NCBI GenBank assembly: GCA_945867255.1
Contig: CAMBHV010000009.1
Location: 1 to 14,961, forward strand
Source of the DNA: an uncultured Clostridia bacterium
Lineage (GTDB): Bacteria; Bacillota; Clostridia; Oscillospirales; Ruminococcaceae
Length of the DNA stretch: 14,961 nt
Direction of reading: 5' to 3'
The notes beneath the pieces were generated by a model. That model was not told where the DNA came from. It was given only the letters and a program-made list of their open reading frames with translations, and did no database searches. Position 1 is the first letter of the stretch; each line of letters opens with the position of its first letter. A program made the translations under genes and the position numbers. This document shows, in pieces, positions 1 through 6,687 of the stretch.

Positions 1-180
1 CTGATTGCCAAGGTTGGCACCGGAAATAGCCACATCGCCAAGGCTCCCCAGCATTACACTATCCATCAGCGTCACACCAAAGCTGATGGCATATTGAAAC
101 GCCATGGGCCCTGCAATGGCAAGCAGGTTCCAGTAAAACGATTTTTCCTGAACAAATTTCCCCTTCAGCGCCGCTTTCAA
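1..180 (-). CDS. MATE family efflux transporter, N-terminal fragment (runs off left edge)
   Basis: Reading leftward from a TTG at 180-178 gives 60 uninterrupted codons to the window edge. The protein has a short basic start (KAALKGKF), then a first membrane helix around residues 16-37, then MDSVMLGSLGDVAISGANL, which is the typical end of helix 1 and following loop of MATE (multidrug and toxic compound extrusion) antiporters. The family exports drugs or metabolites using a Na+ or H+ gradient. The start is fixed by an in-frame TAA at 186-184 just upstream and by a GAGGT ribosome binding site five bases before the TTG; the next Met (residue 26) lies inside helix 1. The gene follows tex by 60 bases on the same strand and is probably co-transcribed with it. 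It is not a close copy of the second MATE gene at 11225-12607: the N-terminal sequences differ clearly. Substrate is unknown. Confidence 0.85.
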   Translation of the reverse strand, partial: MKAALKGKFVQEKSFYWNLLAIAGPMAFQYAISFGVTLMDSVMLGSLGDVAISGANLGNQ

Positions 181-185
181 AGTTT

Positions 186-190
186 ACCTC
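186..190 (-). promoter_or_regulatory. Ribosome binding site selecting a TTG start (partial MATE gene)
   Basis: The minus strand reads GAGGT five bases before the TTG at 180. Because a stop codon lies in frame at 186-184, the TTG is the only plausible start that keeps helix 1 intact. Confidence 0.6.
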
Positions 191-200
191 ACTTTCTGTT

Positions 201-230
201 CCGCCCCACGCAAGGGCGGTGCACGGCACC
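201..230. other. Overlapping small hairpins between tex and the MATE gene
   Basis: CCGCCC (201-206) can pair with GGGCGG (214-219) across a seven-base loop, and GGTGC (218-222) can pair with GCACC (226-230) across a three-base loop. The two share two bases and are therefore mutually exclusive. There is no T-run on either strand, so this is not a standard intrinsic terminator; it could be a processing or attenuation structure in the tex-MATE transcript, or chance in GC-rich sequence. Confidence 0.3.
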
Positions 231-240
231 ACCCGGGGCT

Positions 241-2463
241 TTATCCGTCGTTCCGGCCGTCCGGCCGTTCTTCTTTCGGTTGCTTCATGGTAAGGGCGAT
301 CCGCTTTTTAGCGGCATCTACACTCAACACCCATACCGTCACAACATCCCCCACCTTCAGCACCTCACTTGGGTGACGAATATAACGGTTTGAGATCTGG
401 CTGATATGAACCAGGCCATCCTGATGTACGCCCAGATCTACAAATGCGCCAAAATCAATTACATTGCGCACCGTTCCCGTCAGCTGCATACCAGGGCGAA
501 GGTCTTCCAGTTTCATCACATCTGTACGCAATAAAGGCGGAGGCAACTCTTCACGCATATCTCGCCCGGGCTTTTGCAGTTCCGCCATAATATCCTGTAA
601 GGTGGGTACTCCAACGCCCGCGCGCCGTGCCAATTCTTCCAATCCAATCACCTTTGCCTTTTCCGGCAGCTGCGCCATGGCCGGTGTGCCGATATCCTGC
701 GTTGAAAAACCACAGGCCTTTAACACAAGCAGCGCTGCATCATAACTTTCCGGGTGCACCGCACTGGCGTCCAGCAGATTCTCCGCGTCGGGCACACGCA
801 AAAAGCCTGCGCATTGCTGATAGGCCTTAGGCCCAAGCTTTGCCACACAGAGCAGTTCTTTGCGCGCATGAAACGCACCGTGCTCTTCCCGCCAAGCCAC
901 AATGTTCTTAGCCACAGCGGGGCTGACACCGGCTACCCGCTGTAAAAGCGGCGCAGAGGCGGTGTTCAAGTCCACTCCCACACTGTTTACACAGTGTTCT
1001 ACCACGCCGTCCAGCGCCTCGGAGAGCCGGGCGGCAGGCATATCATGCTGGTATTGCCCTACTCCCACGGCCTTGGGGTCTATTTTCACCAATTCAGCCA
1101 GAGGGTCCTGCAAGCGGCGTGCAATGGAAATGGCACTGCGCAGGTTCACATCATATTGCGGAAACTCCTGCGCTGCCAGTTTGGAGGCAGAGTACACACT
1201 GGCGCCCGCCTCGCTCACCACCATATATCCCACGGGGCGTTTGAGTTCCCGCAGCACTTCGGCCGCGAACAGCTCCGTTTCACGGCTCGCAGTTCCATTG
1301 CCTATGGCAATCACTTCCACATGATGTGTTTCAATCAATTGTTTCAGTTTCTGCTTTGCCTGCTCCACACGCTTAAACTCCGGAAGCGGGTACAACACAG
1401 CGGTGTCCAGCACCTTCCCGGTGGCATCCACCACGGCAGTTTTACACCCCATCCGATAGCCAGGGTCCAGCCCAAGAGCCACTTTACCTTTGATTGGCGG
1501 GGCAAGCAAAAGCTGTTCTAAATTTTTCGAGAACACCTTGATGGCACCTTCACACGCCTGCGCCGTCAGCATAGCGCGCATCTCCCGCTCCAGGCTGGGG
1601 TGCACAAGGCGCGCATAAGCGTCCTGCGCAGCATCACGCACTTCGCCTGCCGCTGCACTATTATTCTTCAAAAAGTGCCTGCATATAAGGGCGATGGCCG
1701 CATCTTCATCCACTTCAATGCTCACTTTTAAAAAGCCTTCGCGTTCTCCTCGGTCCACCGCCAAAACGCGGTGACCTGCCGCCTTTTTTACAGGTTCTTT
1801 GAAGGAATAATATTTTTCATACACACTGGTGGCGTCTTCCTTCGCGGCCTTAGAAACCAGCATACCCCCGGCGAGATATTGCTTTCGTAAGGCTGCACGC
1901 GTATCTGCGTCGTCGCTGATGGTCTCGGCAATGATATCGCGTGCACCCGATAACGCTGTCTGTGCATCCGGCACTTCCTCACCCAGATACTGTGCGGCCA
2001 GGGCCAGAGGCTCATCCTTGACATTCTGCTGCAGTAAACGCAGTGCCAAAGGCTCCAGCCCTTTGGCCTTTGCCACGCTGGCGCGTGTTTTTCTCTTTGG
2101 GCGGTAGGGGCGGTAAAGGTCCTCCACTTCGGCAAGTGTTTCGGCCCCGGCAAGCCTTTCGGCCAATTCCGGCGTCAACATGCCCTGCCCTTCTATGGAC
2201 GTACGCACCATTTCCTTCTGTGCTTCCAGTTTGCGCAGATAACAAAGTTCGTCTGCCACCTCGCGCAGTTTCTGATCGTCCATGCTTCCGGTGGCCTCTT
2301 TTCGATATCGCGCAATGAACGGAATGGTATTCCCTTCATCGATCAGGCGCACGGCCGCCTGCACATGCGGCGCAGACAGGCCAAGTTTATGGGCAATACG
2401 GCGGGCAAGCTGCGCCGTATTCTCCGATTCGGCCGTATTCACGGTTTCAGAATATTCTGCCAT
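241..2463 (-). CDS. tex: Transcription accessory protein Tex (S1 RNA-binding protein)
   Basis: This 740-residue protein matches the Tex family along its full length; members are usually 720-780 residues. Visible parts are the conserved N-terminal helical region with EGNTIPFIARYRKEATG (about 43-59) and EDLYRPYRPKRKTRA (114-128), a YqgF/RNase-H-like domain opening with ALGLDPGYRMGCK (329-341), a helix-hairpin-helix region around 497-555 (LNTASAPLLQRVAGVSPAVA), and a C-terminal S1 domain at about 655-728 with the typical GTVRNVIDFGAFVDLG. Tex is a cytoplasmic nucleic-acid-binding protein linked to transcription and, in some pathogens, to toxin gene expression and stress survival; its exact reaction is not settled. 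The ATG at 2463 has an AGGGAG site eight bases upstream. The start lies inside the last codons of the yfhO-like gene (25-base overlap), so translation is probably coupled. Confidence 0.96.
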   Translation of the reverse strand: MAEYSETVNTAESENTAQLARRIAHKLGLSAPHVQAAVRLIDEGNTIPFIARYRKEATGSMDDQKLREVADELCYLRKLEAQKEMVRTSIEGQGMLTPELAERLAGAETLAEVEDLYRPYRPKRKTRASVAKAKGLEPLALRLLQQNVKDEPLALAAQYLGEEVPDAQTALSGARDIIAETISDDADTRAALRKQYLAGGMLVSKAAKEDATSVYEKYYSFKEPVKKAAGHRVLAVDRGEREGFLKVSIEVDEDAAIALICRHFLKNNSAAAGEVRDAAQDAYARLVHPSLEREMRAMLTAQACEGAIKVFSKNLEQLLLAPPIKGKVALGLDPGYRMGCKTAVVDATGKVLDTAVLYPLPEFKRVEQAKQKLKQLIETHHVEVIAIGNGTASRETELFAAEVLRELKRPVGYMVVSEAGASVYSASKLAAQEFPQYDVNLRSAISIARRLQDPLAELVKIDPKAVGVGQYQHDMPAARLSEALDGVVEHCVNSVGVDLNTASAPLLQRVAGVSPAVAKNIVAWREEHGAFHARKELLCVAKLGPKAYQQCAGFLRVPDAENLLDASAVHPESYDAALLVLKACGFSTQDIGTPAMAQLPEKAKVIGLEELARRAGVGVPTLQDIMAELQKPGRDMREELPPPLLRTDVMKLEDLRPGMQLTGTVRNVIDFGAFVDLGVHQDGLVHISQISNRYIRHPSEVLKVGDVVTVWVLSVDAAKKRIALTMKQPKEERPDGRNDG

Positions 2464-4802
2464 TGTTGTTTCTCCCTGTTTTTTCTACGGCGTAAAAATA
2501 CCGCTGTTCCTGCATATAAGGCCCATACGGCACAAGCTGAAAGGCTGATAGCCGCACCCAGCGCAAAGCCCGGCGTCTCGTAGTGGAACTGCACCGTACT
2601 CTCTCCCTGTGGGCACACCACAGCGCACATGCCGCCCGACACCTTTTCCACCTGTACGGGTTGGCCGTTCACGGTTGCCGTCCAGCCTTCATCCCACGGC
2701 ACACTGAAAAATACAAGGCTGCTGTTTTCCAGAGAAATGCTGGCAGTAAAGCCATCTGCATCAGCCTCAAATGTTGTTACACCCATGTTGCGGCGTGCCA
2801 CCACATCCTGTGTATACTGTTTATAAGAATTATCCGTGCGTTCTTCCTCTGTCAGATGCCGCATCAGGTCACCATATTTCTGCACCTGCTCATCCGTCAG
2901 CGCCACAGCACGCACCAGCACGTTGCTTCGCTTGGATTCCTCCACTTCCTCCAGTTCTTCCATGGTGACATAGGAATCATAGGCAAACCCCATGGGAAGG
3001 GCATTTTCGTTTTTATAGAACGCAAAGGTGTCGTCCGAAAAAGCGTACGTGTAGCCCCACTGGCCGCACTCCTCTTCAAAAGCTTCCGTTTTATCCAGCG
3101 GCATCATGATATATCGCACACCCAATAACCCGCGCAACGCATATAAATCCTGCTCCGGCTTGGAAGACACATCTCGTTTTACACCAACAAGAGGATAAAA
3201 CTCCATGATAGATGGCGTTACCGTGCTGTTGAAAAAGCGCAGGCAGGGCTTTTCCATCATCAGCGTGAGGTTGTCGTAACATTCGTAGGAATCCACCCGG
3301 TAAAAATCGTCCTCCGGCCACTCGATGTTAGGGGCAGCTTCAAACATCTGCTGACGGTAATCGGCGTCATTTTCCCACTGTGGAAACTTGCCCATACCAA
3401 TATGGCACACGGAATAAAATACGCTGAACGGCACAATCACTGCCAGCAGCGCGGCGTAAAATTTCGGTGTAAAACGATAATACCGCACCACGCCAAAAAA
3501 CAAAAGGATGCCCAGTACTGCCGTCAACCAGATCAGCCAGAATTGCGCTGGTTCCTGCACCACGCCAAAGCTCCACACACCGTCTTCTTCTTTTGGAACA
3601 AATACGAATACCAAATACACCGCAGTGATCACTGCTACAGGCCGGATACCGCGCATCAGATCGATATCTGCATCCTCCAGTGCGTGCATGGTGGCCGCGC
3701 ACATGATCAGGATGGGCATATAATACCAGCGCGCATAATAGCTGGAATTCAGCGCATAAAAGCTGGAGTTCAGCACCGGCACCAACGCCATCACAAGGCA
3801 CGTCCACAAAATAGCGGTATTCGCACTTCTTTTCCGCGCACCCATATAAGCAAATACACCTGCAGCCCCTACTACGGGAAGGTATGCCGTCATGCTGGTG
3901 TGCTTGATCACACAATCCGTAAAAATATTGGGCAGATACGTGGGATCAGGCGGAAGGAACAGTGAGGTAAGAATGGCAAAATACTGCTGAGATTTTCCAT
4001 AGATCAAAAAACCAAACCCGCTGGATGGGTCTACCGTTCGCGGGTTTCCCAACAGAAAGCCGATAGCCGGCACCAGCAGCACACACCCCATGGCGCAGCC
4101 CAGCACCGTTTCAAATGCAAGGCGAAAAAACATTCCCAAGCGAAGCCGGTATTCCCTTCGCACTACCTTCCACACAAAGTAGATGATCAAAAACACAGCC
4201 TGCCCGGCGAAAAAGAAGTAGTTATTCACCAGATTTACAGCCAGCAGCACAGGCAACACGGCCTTGCGGTGTTCCAGCACAGCTTCATCCAGCGCCCACA
4301 GCAAAAATGGGAACAGGGCAATGCAATCCAGAAAATGATTAAAGAAGGTGTTGTACACCGTAAAACCCGAAAACGCATACAGCACACTGGCAATCACGGC
4401 CGCCTGCCTTGTTTTGGCATACCGGTAAAGATACGTGTATGCCGCAAGGCCACACACGCCAAACTTCAAAATAAGCAAAGGCACCATGGCATAAGGCACG
4501 GCGCTCTGCGGTAAAAGCGTGCTCAACCAGAAAAATGGCGAGCCCAATAAATAAAATGAATAGCCGTTGATTGCAGAAGTGCCAAGATCCGTATTCCAGC
4601 TCCACTGGCCCTCGGCGCTTTTTACAAAGCCGTTCATATACGTATAAAACGGGATCTGCTGGCTGTTAAAATCCCCACAATACTGGAATAGGCCCTTATC
4701 GATGATAAGGAATGGTGCATACAGCGCAGCTGCCGTAACAACACATACAAGAAAGGTAAACAAATACCCCTCTCCAAATTTTTTCCTGGACAGGCTACTC
4801 AT
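2439..4802 (-). CDS. yfhO: YfhO family membrane protein, putative GT-C type glycosyltransferase
   Basis: This 787-residue polytopic membrane protein has about a dozen hydrophobic helices in the first 470 residues (first at roughly 11-33), followed by a largely soluble extracytoplasmic part (about 475-745), a final helix near 750-772 and a basic tail (RRRKNREK). The loop after helix 1 carries an acidic site, GDFNSQQIPFY (D44), in the place where GT-C enzymes keep a catalytic or metal-binding Asp. The family is defined by B. subtilis YfhO, which is implicated in sugar decoration of lipoteichoic acid; by analogy this protein may transfer a sugar from a lipid carrier to an envelope polymer, but donor and acceptor are unknown. 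The ATG has AGGAG nine bases upstream. It is the first gene of a leftward group with tex. No gtcA- or gtrB-like lipid-sugar gene is visible next to it. Confidence 0.88.
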   Translation of the reverse strand: MSSLSRKKFGEGYLFTFLVCVVTAAALYAPFLIIDKGLFQYCGDFNSQQIPFYTYMNGFVKSAEGQWSWNTDLGTSAINGYSFYLLGSPFFWLSTLLPQSAVPYAMVPLLILKFGVCGLAAYTYLYRYAKTRQAAVIASVLYAFSGFTVYNTFFNHFLDCIALFPFLLWALDEAVLEHRKAVLPVLLAVNLVNNYFFFAGQAVFLIIYFVWKVVRREYRLRLGMFFRLAFETVLGCAMGCVLLVPAIGFLLGNPRTVDPSSGFGFLIYGKSQQYFAILTSLFLPPDPTYLPNIFTDCVIKHTSMTAYLPVVGAAGVFAYMGARKRSANTAILWTCLVMALVPVLNSSFYALNSSYYARWYYMPILIMCAATMHALEDADIDLMRGIRPVAVITAVYLVFVFVPKEEDGVWSFGVVQEPAQFWLIWLTAVLGILLFFGVVRYYRFTPKFYAALLAVIVPFSVFYSVCHIGMGKFPQWENDADYRQQMFEAAPNIEWPEDDFYRVDSYECYDNLTLMMEKPCLRFFNSTVTPSIMEFYPLVGVKRDVSSKPEQDLYALRGLLGVRYIMMPLDKTEAFEEECGQWGYTYAFSDDTFAFYKNENALPMGFAYDSYVTMEELEEVEESKRSNVLVRAVALTDEQVQKYGDLMRHLTEEERTDNSYKQYTQDVVARRNMGVTTFEADADGFTASISLENSSLVFFSVPWDEGWTATVNGQPVQVEKVSGGMCAVVCPQGESTVQFHYETPGFALGAAISLSACAVWALYAGTAVFLRRRKNREKQQWQNILKP

Positions 4803-4815
4803 TGTGTGTTTCTCC

Positions 4816-4824
4816 TGTTATACT
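4816..4824 (+). promoter_or_regulatory. Candidate extended -10 promoter for yfbR
   Basis: TGTTATACT fits an extended -10 element (TG-N-TATACT), about 72 bases before the yfbR ATG, in the gap between divergent genes. The -35 region is poor, as is common for extended -10 promoters. It partly overlaps the leader of the yfhO-like gene on the other strand. Assigned by consensus only. Confidence 0.35.
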
Positions 4825-4896
4825 GAATAATAAGGGCATGGCCGCACACAGCATGCAGGCATACCCGCTGACAACGTTCAAGATGGAGGCTTTCTC

Positions 4897-5487
4897 ATGC
4901 AGTTTTATCCGTTCAGCGCCATGCTGGCGCGCATGAAATACATCTCCCGCTGGGGATTGATGCGTTCTTCCCGCACGGAATCGCTGTGTGAGCACACGGC
5001 AGACACCGCGTTGCTGGCACACACACTGGCGTTGATTTCCACCACCATATACGGCACGGACGTTCGATGCGAAACTGTATGCGTGGCAGCACTGTATCAC
5101 GACGCCAGCGAAATTTTGACAGGCGACATGCCCACCCCCGTAAAATATAAGACGGAACCTCTGCGCCGCGCGTACAAAGCGTTGGAGCGTGACGCCGCCG
5201 CGCAGCTGGCCACTATGGCCCCGCCCGAAATACGCAAAAATCTTTCCGGCTATCTGACAGGCAGTACCCTGACAGAAAAAGAGCGCCAGCTTTTAAAAGC
5301 AGCAGACAGGCTTTCCGCACTGATCAAATGCGTAGAAGAGGAAAACACCGGCAATCACGAGTTCTCCGGCGCAAAAGCGCAACAGACACAGGCCCTTCAT
5401 GCCATGCAGTGCCCGGAGGCTGAGTATTTTCTGGAACATATGCTTCCCTGCTATGCATGGACGTTAGATGAACTGAGCCATGAATAA
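4897..5487 (+). CDS. yfbR: HD-domain 5'-deoxynucleotidase, YfbR family
   Basis: This 196-residue protein aligns without gaps to the E. coli YfbR pattern (199 residues) over the key region. The HD metal ligands fall at the same positions as in E. coli: H33 (CEHTAD), H68-D69 (LYHDASE) and D137 (KAADRLSA). The substrate-site pair R18-W19 (SRWGLMR), the motif EILTGDMPTPVKY (72-84) and the late NHEF are also present. YfbR removes the phosphate from deoxynucleoside 5'-monophosphates with Co2+ or Mn2+ and helps balance dNTP pools; it acts in the cytoplasm. GGAGG lies seven bases before the ATG. It is a single-gene unit: divergent from the yfhO-like gene, convergent with dus, and followed by a strong terminator 11 bases after the stop. 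Confidence 0.93.
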   Translation: MQFYPFSAMLARMKYISRWGLMRSSRTESLCEHTADTALLAHTLALISTTIYGTDVRCETVCVAALYHDASEILTGDMPTPVKYKTEPLRRAYKALERDAAAQLATMAPPEIRKNLSGYLTGSTLTEKERQLLKAADRLSALIKCVEEENTGNHEFSGAKAQQTQALHAMQCPEAEYFLEHMLPCYAWTLDELSHE

Positions 5488-5497
5488 TATCACTTTT

Positions 5498-5525
5498 AAA
5501 TCCGCCGCAGATGCGGCGGATTTTT
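5498..5525 (+). terminator. Rho-independent terminator after yfbR
   Basis: AAATCCGCCGC (5498-5508) pairs perfectly with GCGGCGGATTT (5513-5523) around an AGAT loop, and a run of five T residues ends the stem on the plus strand. On the minus strand the stem is followed by only TTTAAAA, so it would serve the converging dus gene less well, but it may act in both directions. Confidence 0.88.
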
Positions 5526-5534
5526 GCATCGCAA

Positions 5535-6533
5535 TTATGCTTCGTCATGCTGATACCGCCACACGCAGGCAATAAGGGCATCCAGATCTTCAAAATGCTC
5601 CATCCCACAGCACATTCGCCGCAAAGCAGCAGCTCCACGCAAACCGTGCAGATACCACGCTGCATGGCTGCGTGCCTCACGCATACCGATATATTCTCCC
5701 TTGTCTTCACACAGTTCCGACACGTGGCGGCGCATCACTGCCAGCCTCTCGCAAAGGCCTGGCGCTTCTGGCACTTTTTCCCCGGCCAGCGCTGCACGAA
5801 TCTGCCCAAACAGCCAGGGGTTTCCCATAGCACCGCGGCCCACTGCCACGCCATCACACCCCGTCATGCGAAGCAGATCTAACGCATTCTGCACGCTTGC
5901 CACATCGCCGTTTGCCCACACCGGGATGCTGACCGAAGTTTTCACATGGGCAATTTCTTCTGCATGGATGCCCGGATTATACATTTCCTGCCTTGTTCGG
6001 CCGTGCACTGTCAGCATAGCCACGCCTGCCTCTTCACACCGGCGCGCCACTTCTGCTCCCGTCATGGTGGCCTCATCCCAGCCGATGCGCAGTTTTACTG
6101 TCACGGGCACCTCCCCCGCCACGGCGTCCACTACGGCACGTGCCACCCGCCCTGCAAGAACAGGTGTTTTTAAAAGAGCGGAACCCGCGCCCGGTCCGGT
6201 GATCTTGGGGGCAGGGCACCCCATATTGATGTCAATAAAATCAAAATGTGCCGCATCAGGCCTGCGGGCACGTAATGCCAAAAGCAACCGCGCCCCCTCT
6301 GCCATCACGTCCGGCTCATGTCCGAACAGCTGCACACCGTATGGCGCGTCCCCGCCCGCACCCAAAACCAGCCTGGGGCTTTTTTTGTCCCCCATGGTCA
6401 GGGCTTTGGCGCTTACCATTTCGCTTACTGTGCACACTGCACCGTATTCAGCGGAAATGCGCCGCATCGTCTTATCGGTGGCCCCCGCCATGGGTGCCAG
6501 TGCGGCACCGCGCCGCAGAGATACCATTTGCAA
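5535..6533 (-). CDS. dusB: tRNA-dihydrouridine synthase (DusB-like)
   Basis: The 332-residue protein is a flavin-dependent TIM-barrel Dus enzyme that reduces uridine to dihydrouridine in the tRNA D-loop region using FMN and NADPH. Visible landmarks are the FMN-site LAPMAGATD (12-20), SEMVSAKAL (37-45), QLFGHEP (68-74), the catalytic-cysteine motif DINMGCPAPK (C106), PVTVKLRIGWD with K147, VHGRTR (H177, R179), ANGD (207-210) and the phosphate-binding VGRGAMGNPW (231-240). The size and motifs fit the NifR3/DusB branch common in Firmicutes. Start choice is not certain: the reading frame begins TTG-CAA-ATG; the TTG at 6533 lies about nine bases after AAAGGGG, while the ATG at 6527 would be about 15 bases away, so TTG is slightly favoured. 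The gene ends ten bases from the yfbR terminator and diverges from polA. Confidence 0.94.
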   Translation of the reverse strand: MQMVSLRRGAALAPMAGATDKTMRRISAEYGAVCTVSEMVSAKALTMGDKKSPRLVLGAGGDAPYGVQLFGHEPDVMAEGARLLLALRARRPDAAHFDFIDINMGCPAPKITGPGAGSALLKTPVLAGRVARAVVDAVAGEVPVTVKLRIGWDEATMTGAEVARRCEEAGVAMLTVHGRTRQEMYNPGIHAEEIAHVKTSVSIPVWANGDVASVQNALDLLRMTGCDGVAVGRGAMGNPWLFGQIRAALAGEKVPEAPGLCERLAVMRRHVSELCEDKGEYIGMREARSHAAWYLHGLRGAAALRRMCCGMEHFEDLDALIACVWRYQHDEA

Positions 6534-6574
6534 GTGTTTCTACCCCTTTGAAATCATCGCCTTATAACCTTATT

Positions 6575-6583
6575 AGTATACCA
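6575..6583 (-). promoter_or_regulatory. Candidate extended -10 promoter for dus
   Basis: The minus strand reads TGGTATACT, an extended -10 element, in the left arm of a perfect inverted repeat. Transcription would begin near 6568, giving a leader of about 35 bases to the dus start. No good -35 hexamer is visible. Confidence 0.42.
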
Positions 6584-6598
6584 TAAAGGCAAGGTTTA

Positions 6599-6607
6599 TG
6601 GTATACT
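6599..6607 (+). promoter_or_regulatory. Candidate extended -10 promoter for polA
   Basis: TGGTATACT in the right arm of the inverted repeat is an extended -10 element. It predicts a start near 6614 and a leader of roughly 75 bases to the polA TTG. A second AT-rich -10-like hexamer, TATAAG, lies at 6609-6614. No convincing -35 box is seen. Confidence 0.45.
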
Positions 6608-6674
6608 GTATAAGGTGAAACTTTCCCTTTATCGTAGTTCTATACAGGACACATATCAAACTAGATACAGCCAT

Positions 6675-6680
6675 AGGAGG
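6675..6680 (+). promoter_or_regulatory. Strong ribosome binding site selecting the polA TTG start
   Basis: AGGAGG, a full match to the anti-Shine-Dalgarno core, lies seven bases before TTG 6688-6690. The resulting N-terminus MKLLVLDGNS matches the expected start of DNA polymerase I, so the non-ATG start is well supported. Confidence 0.85.
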
Positions 6681-6687
6681 GCCCCGC

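Larger units (their letters stand above)
6575..6607. repeat. Perfect 13-base inverted repeat between dus and polA
   Basis: AGTATACCATAAA (6575-6587) and TTTATGGTATACT (6595-6607) are exact reverse complements around the seven-base spacer GGCAAGG. The repeat sits in the 154-base gap between two divergent genes, and each arm contains an outward-facing extended -10 sequence. It could be a dimeric repressor operator covering both promoters, or a stem in the nascent RNA. It is not a terminator, because no gene ends here and no T-run follows either arm. Confidence 0.85.

Noticed and set aside
201..230. Terminator between tex and the MATE gene
   Set aside because: Small hairpins are present but there is no T-run on either strand, so it is kept only as a low-confidence structure.
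5701..6567. 288-codon plus-strand frame opposite dus
   Set aside because: It is the antisense shadow of the Dus enzyme, with low-complexity Ser/Pro/Ala/Arg content.
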